Positions 59,787-64,000 of a stretch of 64,000 nt of DNA are shown here, in pieces (the stretch's first letter is position 1; each line of letters begins with the position of its first letter). The translations under genes and the position numbers were made by a program. The notes below the pieces were generated by a model, which worked only from the letters and a program-made list of their open reading frames with translations, did no database searches and had not been told where the DNA came from. Source of the stretch: Bacillus sp. HSf4 (lineage in GTDB: Bacteria; Bacillota; Bacilli; Bacillales; Bacillaceae); NCBI RefSeq assembly GCF_029537375.1, contig NZ_CP120679.1:2654001-2718000 (forward strand), read 5' to 3'.

Positions 59787-60893
59787 TTAGTGGTTGTACA
59801 TCCCTTTGTTTTCCTGTGACACTTGTTCATGAAGTGCGGTGTTCAGCCCGTTTGCAATGACATTGGCCATATCATCGATAAATGTATCGACTTCTTTTGG
59901 CGTCACCATTAAATTATGGCCCAGCGGAGCAAGCACTTCATAAATAAGCTGTCTCTTTTCATCCTCTGCCAGGCCTCCGACGATGCCGAGAAACGATTTG
60001 CGCTCTTGTTCATCAGGAAGATCTTCATCAGTGAGCACTTTCTTTTTCCCAAAGCTCATCCCCGCCGGAACGAGGGAGCGGGACGGACTGTCATCTTTCA
60101 TCTCCCGGCCGAAGTGCTTGAGCATATAATCGATCGTATCGCTTGTTATGGTTACCGCATCGACAACGGTCGGAACGCCGATTGCAATGACAGGGATGCC
60201 GAGCGTCTCCTTGCTCAGCTCTTTTCTTTTATTTCCTACGCCAGATCCGGGATGGATTCCGGTGTCAGAAATTTGGATGGTAGAGTTGACCCTTTCGATC
60301 GCTCTAGATGCCAGAGCATCAATGGCAATCACAAAATCAGGTTTTGAGCGGTCGATCACACCCTGGATAATATCGCTCGTCTCGATCCCCGTCAGGCCCA
60401 TCACTCCAGGCGAAAGCGCGCTGACCGGACGATATCCATCCTCGACATTTTCCGGCTGCAGCTTAAACAGGTGCCTTGTGACCAATAGGCTTTCGGTGAC
60501 CAGCGGTCCAAGCGAATCCGGCGTGACATTCCAGTTTCCAAGCCCTACGATCAAACAGCTGGCGTCTTTTTGGATATTTAAATAGTCCAGAAAAGCGGAA
60601 AATTCCTTTGCAAACACATTGATCACATTGTCTTGCATGTCTGAGTCCTGGTGGCGGATGCCCTGGGTCTCAAACGTCAGATAACGGCCGGCTTTTTTTC
60701 CCGACAGCTTTGCGCCTTCTTCATCAATATCCATCGTCTGGATCTTGATGCCGTCTTCTTCATACTCTTTGATTGTAAATCCTTTCAGCTTATTTGTCGG
60801 GGCAGCTTCCTTTTCCTGCGCTAAATCCTTTGCCTCAACGGCCAAATCTGTCCGCACGGTATATTGACTTAAGTCGAGCTTTTGATTGTCCAT
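59787..60893 (-). CDS. gpr: Germination protease Gpr
   Basis: Spore protease that degrades small acid-soluble proteins at germination, 368 residues, made as a zymogen in the forespore. The N-terminal propeptide region includes [14 protein letters not shown]; conserved blocks are [19 protein letters not shown] and [22 protein letters not shown]. The ATG at 60893 has AAGGGAG 8 nt upstream; the open frame extends to 60911. It is preceded by a forespore-type promoter. Confidence 0.95.
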   Translation of the reverse strand: MDNQKLDLSQYTVRTDLAVEAKDLAQEKEAAPTNKLKGFTIKEYEEDGIKIQTMDIDEEGAKLSGKKAGRYLTFETQGIRHQDSDMQDNVINVFAKEFSAFLDYLNIQKDASCLIVGLGNWNVTPDSLGPLVTESLLVTRHLFKLQPENVEDGYRPVSALSPGVMGLTGIETSDIIQGVIDRSKPDFVIAIDALASRAIERVNSTIQISDTGIHPGSGVGNKRKELSKETLGIPVIAIGVPTVVDAVTITSDTIDYMLKHFGREMKDDSPSRSLVPAGMSFGKKKVLTDEDLPDEQERKSFLGIVGGLAEDEKRQLIYEVLAPLGHNLMVTPKEVDTFIDDMANVIANGLNTALHEQVSQENKGMYNH

Positions 60894-60927
60894 CACTAGC
60901 ACTCCCTTCAAAACATTAACTGTTGTT

Positions 60928-60957
60928 TAGTGTTGCCCAGCCGATCTGTAAACATTC
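60928..60957 (-). promoter_or_regulatory. Sigma-G/sigma-F promoter of gpr
   Basis: GAATG (60953-60957), 18 bp, AACACTA (60928-60934) on the minus strand. The -35 is an exact GHATR and the -10 agrees at 5 of 7 with the forespore consensus. gpr is a known sigma-F/sigma-G target. Confidence 0.7.
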
Positions 60958-60999
60958 CCTTCAAGAGGTGCTTTCAAACAAAAATACTTTACATTTATA

Positions 61000-61028
61000 T
61001 TGCAATCTAAAGGTGTGTTTGATAGAAT
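61000..61028 (+). promoter_or_regulatory. Sigma-A promoter of rpsT
   Basis: TTGCAA (61000-61005), 17 bp, TAGAAT (61023-61028). The leader of about 65 nt contains complementary pairs (TGTTC/GAACA and AACCT/AGGTT) that could fold near the ribosome site. Confidence 0.65.
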
Positions 61029-61100
61029 ACAATTTGTTCTATTGTGAAGATTTAACCTATCGAAAAGGAACAGAGGTTATGTCTTAGGAGGTGAAACACA

Positions 61101-61367
61101 TTGCCAAACATTAAATCAGCGATCAAACGCACAAAAACAAACAACGAGCGCCGCGCACACAACGCTACAATCAAATCTGCAATGCGCACTGCGATCAAAC
61201 AAGTTGAAACGCTTGTAAGCAACAACGAAGCAGACAAAGCGAAAGCAGCTCTTTCTGCAGCAGCGAAGAAAATCGATAAAGCAGCGAAAAAAGGTCTTGT
61301 CCACAAAAACACTGCAGCTCGTTACAAATCAAGCCTAGCAAAAAAAGTGAACGGACTTTCTGCATAA
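61101..61367 (+). CDS. rpsT: 30S ribosomal protein S20
   Basis: Primary 16S-binding ribosomal protein, 88 residues, very rich in Lys, Ala and Asn. It begins [18 protein letters not shown] and ends [16 protein letters not shown] start 8 nt after AGGAGG; rare starts in rpsT genes can be part of autogenous control, which is inference here. Divergent from gpr, monocistronic. Confidence 0.97.
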   Translation: MPNIKSAIKRTKTNNERRAHNATIKSAMRTAIKQVETLVSNNEADKAKAALSAAAKKIDKAAKKGLVHKNTAARYKSSLAKKVNGLSA

Positions 61368-61371
61368 TAGA

Positions 61372-61397
61372 AAGCTTGGCCAAAGCCAAGCTTTTTT
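61372..61397 (+). terminator. Terminator of rpsT
   Basis: AAGCTTGGC/GCCAAGCTT (9-bp stem, CAAA loop) followed by TTTTG. Confidence 0.92.
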
Positions 61398-61431
61398 GCT
61401 TGCCATCATAAAAACGGCTCTCTAAGAAATG

Positions 61432-61458
61432 AAGGGAACTTCCTTTGGAAGTTCCCTT
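61432..61458. terminator. Hairpin downstream of the zinc-ribbon gene
   Basis: AAGGGAACTTCC/GGAAGTTCCCTT, 12-bp perfect stem with a 3-nt loop. T runs are short on both strands. It lies 70 bp after the stop of the 61528-61821 gene and may end its mRNA. Confidence 0.5.
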
Positions 61459-61527
61459 TCTTGTCCGAAGACAGCAAATAAATTCTCGGTTATACAACTT
61501 TTCGTTACATATAATCATTCTTGATGT

Positions 61528-61821
61528 CTAGCTTTTAAATGTTAACCCATTTTCATTCAAAACAGCCCTTAATTTAGGTAAAGATGCCGGCCCCATACCG
61601 TGAAATTTCAAAATCTCTTTTTCGCTGTATTTTGATAGCTGCTGCAAAGAAGTTATTCCATTGTGTTCCAATGCTCGTCTGGCTGGTGCAGAGAGTAATG
61701 AAAGAAATCCGTTGTCAGGTTTGCGCTCTTGCTCACAAATCGGGCAAACAGGACAATCACTGCTTTTATAATACTGGTGTCCTTTGCTGCAAGTCCTTAA
61801 ATTCTTTTTTGAGGTTGTCAT
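61528..61821 (-). CDS. Small protein with zinc-ribbon and RNA polymerase alpha-CTD-like domain
   Basis: A 97-residue ORF not recognised by name. Residues 11-29 hold C-x3-H and C-x2-C-x2-C (Cys11, His15, Cys23, Cys26, Cys29), a possible zinc site. Residues 39-97 (FLSLLSAPARRALEHNGITSL...) follow the helix-hairpin-helix pattern of the RNA polymerase alpha C-terminal domain, including FHGMGPASLPKLRAVL. Function is unknown; DNA binding is plausible. The ATG at 61821 has GGGAG upstream at long spacing; the open frame extends to 61890. It lies in an accessory patch absent from the B. subtilis order. Confidence 0.75.
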   Translation of the reverse strand: MTTSKKNLRTCSKGHQYYKSSDCPVCPICEQERKPDNGFLSLLSAPARRALEHNGITSLQQLSKYSEKEILKFHGMGPASLPKLRAVLNENGLTFKS

Positions 61822-61991
61822 TTTTACATTTCTCCCTTTCTCAATTATTATTTTCCAGCAGACGTTCAATCCTTTGCTGAATGGGCGCAAAATTGCATAA
61901 GCTCTGATAAAAGGCAGACCAAAATGTATGGCCGGACCTATATTTATTCGAACATGACAAGCAGCGAAAAATAGAAGGTATGTAAAGATTT

Positions 61992-62322
61992 TTAAGACAA
62001 ACTCTCTTCATCATTTATTTGCCGCACAAAGTAGAGATGCTTATATCCCCAGCTGCACATACCGGTCAACACCGGCGCCAACGTTTTCCATGCTCGGTTA
62101 AACTATATTCGACCTTCGGAGGGATTTACTGACACACTTAAAACATCATGTTCAAGCTCCCGAAGCTGATTAGTCAGCATACCCTATGTAATTCCAGGGA
62201 GCATCCGGCTCAGCTCTCCGAAGCGTTTGGTGCCTTCATGAAGTAATATGAACCAGGATCAGCGTGATCCCATTTTCCCCTATGGCATCCAATGTGATGA
62301 TGATCCCTTCTGTCGTCTTCAT
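61992..62322 (-). pseudogene. Decayed HxlR/DUF24-family transcriptional regulator
   Basis: Translation in shifting frames recovers the HxlR layout in order: TLDAIGENGITLILVH, then HEGTKRFGELSRMLPGIT, a stop, GMLTNQLRELEHD, then VEYSLTEHGK, and LAPVLTGMCSWGYKHL ending at TAA 61992-61994. At least two frameshifts and two in-frame stops (TGA after about 28 codons, TAG after MLPGIT and again before VEYSLTE's frame) break it. The original was probably about 105-110 residues. It is the only clear broken gene in the window. Confidence 0.82.
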
Positions 62323-62477
62323 TTCTTAGACGTTTGACTTCACCTATATCAACTCCCGATTCGGTATTATCAGTTACGTTACCATATCATCCAGATTCGC
62401 GGCAGTACTCTTATTTTACATACATCGTACATTTTACCGTATTACTATGAAAAATTCTGCCGCCGTCAAAAGAACAA
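62323..62477. other. Intergenic remnant upstream of the HxlR pseudogene
   Basis: No gene is seen. A GTTACGTTAC direct repeat occurs near 62384 and TACATACATCGTACA near 62417; these could be old operator or promoter parts of the dead regulator, but nothing supports activity. Confidence 0.3.
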
Positions 62478-62510
62478 ATAAAAGGCTGTCGAGAAAATCT
62501 CAACAGCCTG
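62478..62510 (-). terminator. Terminator of holA
   Basis: On the minus strand AGGCTGTTGAGA/TCTCGACAGCCT (12 bp, one wobble, 3-nt loop) followed by TTTTATTTG. A second hairpin, ACGGCTCTCT/AGAGAACCGT (62512-62537), lies between it and the holA stop and has a T run on the plus strand. Confidence 0.85.
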
Positions 62511-62541
62511 ACGGCTCTCTCATCTAAGAGAACCGTTTTTT

Positions 62542-63567
62542 TCAATCGGACTGCAAAAGCTTCAGCAAAAACAGCTCAAGCACAAGCTGCTTGTCCTTTT
62601 TGCCTGTTTTCATTTCATAATCCATGACGGCGAGCTGCTCGATGATGCTTTTCAGCTCTTCTTCTGAAAACAGCCTCGCCTGGTCAATCGCGAGCTTAAC
62701 CCTGAACGGGTGGACTTTGAGGTTTGAGGCGATTTGCTTTTGCCCGTACCCCTGCTGTGAAAAATACTTGGTCTGCATTAAGAGTCTGAACTGGTTTGCG
62801 ATCAGCGCCATCATTTTGATCGGTTCTTCATTTTGCTTTAACAGGTCATAGAAAATTTGCAGCGCTTCTGTACGCTTCCGGTTCACGACTTTGTTGATCA
62901 ATTCAAAAATATTTTGCTCAAGTCCTCTGGCAACGAGCTTTTTGACATCGTCAAGCGTGATCGAGTCACGATCACCGATATATGTACTCAGCTTTTTCAC
63001 CTCTTGGGCAATGGCCGACAGGCTGGCATTACACAGGATGACAAGCTCCTCCGCCGCCTCTCGTTCAATGAGCTTCCCTTCTGATTTTGCAAGCCCTGCG
63101 ATAAAATCGGCCGTTTCCCGGCCGTTCAGCTCTTTCGCTTCGACCATTTGGGCGTGTTTTTTCAACAGCTTGGTCAGCTTTTTACGCTCATCAAGCTTCT
63201 CATAAGGGGCGAGCAGAACAAAAACGGAATAAGGCGCCGGCTGTGCAATATAATCCTCCAGACTCCCCAGGTTATGTTCCAGTTTATCTTTCTTTTTTTC
63301 AGCTGTTAAAAAAGAAGGGTTTTTGGCAACGACAAGACGCCTCTCCCCCATAAACGGAAAGGTTTCAGCATCTTCAACGGCAAGGTCTAATGCCTCTTCT
63401 TCCAAGTCAAATACGGAAAGGTTGAAATCCTTCGTCTCTTCATCAACGACAGCTTGTCTAATCCTTTGAACCGTCTCCTGCAAAAGATACGTCTCTTTCC
63501 CGTACAAACAGTAAACAGGATGAATATCGCCTTTTTTTAAGCTTTTCCAAACATCAAATACCATCAT
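62542..63567 (-). CDS. holA: DNA polymerase III delta subunit HolA
   Basis: Clamp-loader subunit that opens the beta clamp, 341 residues. AAA+-like fold: HPVYCLYGKETYLLQETV near residue 16, FPFMGERRLVVAKNPSFL near 70, and the C-terminal collar domain with KMMALIANQFRLLMQTKY and LHPFRVKLAIDQARLFSEEEL-type sequence. GAGG lies 9 nt upstream of the first of two ATG codons. B. subtilis name yqeN. Confidence 0.94.
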   Translation of the reverse strand: MMVFDVWKSLKKGDIHPVYCLYGKETYLLQETVQRIRQAVVDEETKDFNLSVFDLEEEALDLAVEDAETFPFMGERRLVVAKNPSFLTAEKKKDKLEHNLGSLEDYIAQPAPYSVFVLLAPYEKLDERKKLTKLLKKHAQMVEAKELNGRETADFIAGLAKSEGKLIEREAAEELVILCNASLSAIAQEVKKLSTYIGDRDSITLDDVKKLVARGLEQNIFELINKVVNRKRTEALQIFYDLLKQNEEPIKMMALIANQFRLLMQTKYFSQQGYGQKQIASNLKVHPFRVKLAIDQARLFSEEELKSIIEQLAVMDYEMKTGKKDKQLVLELFLLKLLQSD

Positions 63568-63745
63568 CTGCTCTTTCCTCTCTTTTCATCCTTCCCTTCA
63601 TATCGTAAATCCTGTTCAGCAATTAGTAAAGAGAGAAGCGGACTCATCCGCTCTCTCATTTATAATAAACGCCTTCTATAAACCCCCGGGTCAGTTTATA
63701 AAAGACGATGTTCATAAATTGTAGAAAACGGTCGCATACAGCTTC

Positions 63746-63774
63746 TAGATTTTTGTAAAGAATTGAATTATACT
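63746..63774 (+). promoter_or_regulatory. Candidate promoter of yqzM
   Basis: TAGATT (63746-63751), 17 bp, TATACT (63769-63774). The -10 is good, the -35 weak. Confidence 0.45.
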
Positions 63775-63798
63775 GGATATCAATAGGAGGGGTAAATT

Positions 63799-63930
63799 GT
63801 GAATGAGTTTGAAAAAGACGTACAAAGCAAACGCAACGATCTTGTAGATTCAGGTGTCGGCTTTATCGTGACTTTTGGATTTTTCGCTACAATGTTTATC
63901 ATTGCCACAGTTATCCATCTCGCCGCTTAG
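63799..63930 (+). CDS. yqzM: Small membrane protein YqzM
   Basis: A 43-residue ORF starting at GTG with AGGAGGGG upstream. The product begins MNEFEKDVQSKRNDLVDSG and has one membrane helix (FIVTFGFFATMFIIATVI). Size and position between holA and comEC match B. subtilis YqzM. Function is unknown. It is convergent with the presumed comEC end and their stop codons overlap. Confidence 0.85.
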   Translation: MNEFEKDVQSKRNDLVDSGVGFIVTFGFFATMFIIATVIHLAA

Positions 63931-64000
63931 ATCGAACTTGGCGGAAAATCCGGATGCTGCTTCGAACGGGTTCCCGGCCGAAAGCTTCGCTTTTTATCAG
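63927..64000 (-). CDS. comEC: Possible 3' end of comEC (partial)
   Basis: On the minus strand one frame reads ...KQHPDFPPSSI and stops at TAA 63927-63929, overlapping the yqzM stop. comEC (DNA uptake channel) lies next to yqzM in B. subtilis, so this is probably its C-terminal 24 codons. Identity rests on synteny only; the segment is too short to recognise. Confidence 0.35.
   Translation of the reverse strand, partial: DKKRSFRPGTRSKQHPDFPPSSI

Overview
The window is a stretch of Firmicutes core chromosome from a Bacillus of the subtilis/licheniformis group. The gene order matches, almost gene for gene, the yqe-yqf-yqg region of B. subtilis as I remember it. Several proteins look B. subtilis-like, but a few insertions, one missing gene and moderate GC point to the B. 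licheniformis group. That species call is inference from synteny. I see no rRNA, tRNA, CRISPR array, prophage or insertion sequence.

Layout, left to right. 1-4.1 kb: the pst phosphate ABC transporter operon, read leftwards from a clear PhoP-box promoter. 4.2-10.4 kb: pbpA, a permease (yqgE), sodA, yqgC, yqgB and yqfZ. 10.4-20.5 kb: two MEP isoprenoid genes (ispG, ispH), a zinc block (znuC-znuB-zur), nfo, cshB and small sporulation-type genes. 20.7-22.3 kb: an extra Na+/H+ antiporter gene bounded by two near-identical terminator repeats. 22.4-30.5 kb: yqfO-trmK, cccA, the yqxD-dnaG-sigA macromolecular synthesis operon and yqfL-ccpN. 30.7-34 kb: glyQS behind a glycine T-box riboswitch. 34-42.5 kb: recO, yqzL, era, cdd, dgkA, ybeY, pgpH, phoH and the sporulation pair yqfD-yqfC. 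42.1-45 kb: the sigma-W operon yqeZ-floA-yqfB. 45-46.8 kb: yqeY, rpsU and yqeW. 46.9-56 kb: the CIRCE-controlled heat-shock operon hrcA-grpE-dnaK-dnaJ-prmA-rsmE-mtaB, preceded by hemW. 56-61.4 kb: lepA, yqxA, spoIIP, gpr and rpsT. 61.4-62.5 kb: a small accessory patch with a zinc-ribbon/alpha-CTD-like protein and a decayed HxlR regulator. 62.5-64 kb: holA, yqzM and probably the last codons of comEC.

The genes work together as housekeeping: phosphate and zinc uptake, cell wall and isoprenoid synthesis, replication and transcription initiation, translation factors and RNA or protein modification, protein folding, and sporulation. Many use GTG or TTG starts, which I placed by Shine-Dalgarno spacing; several of these differ from the longest open frame.

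No wholly new multi-gene system is evident. The points most worth a second look are the repeat-flanked antiporter insertion, the HxlR pseudogene patch, a possible 24-residue ORF coupled to the era stop codon, a hairpin that contains the yqfC ribosome binding site, a terminator-like hairpin just after the ispH promoter, and a strong terminator placed directly before pgpH.
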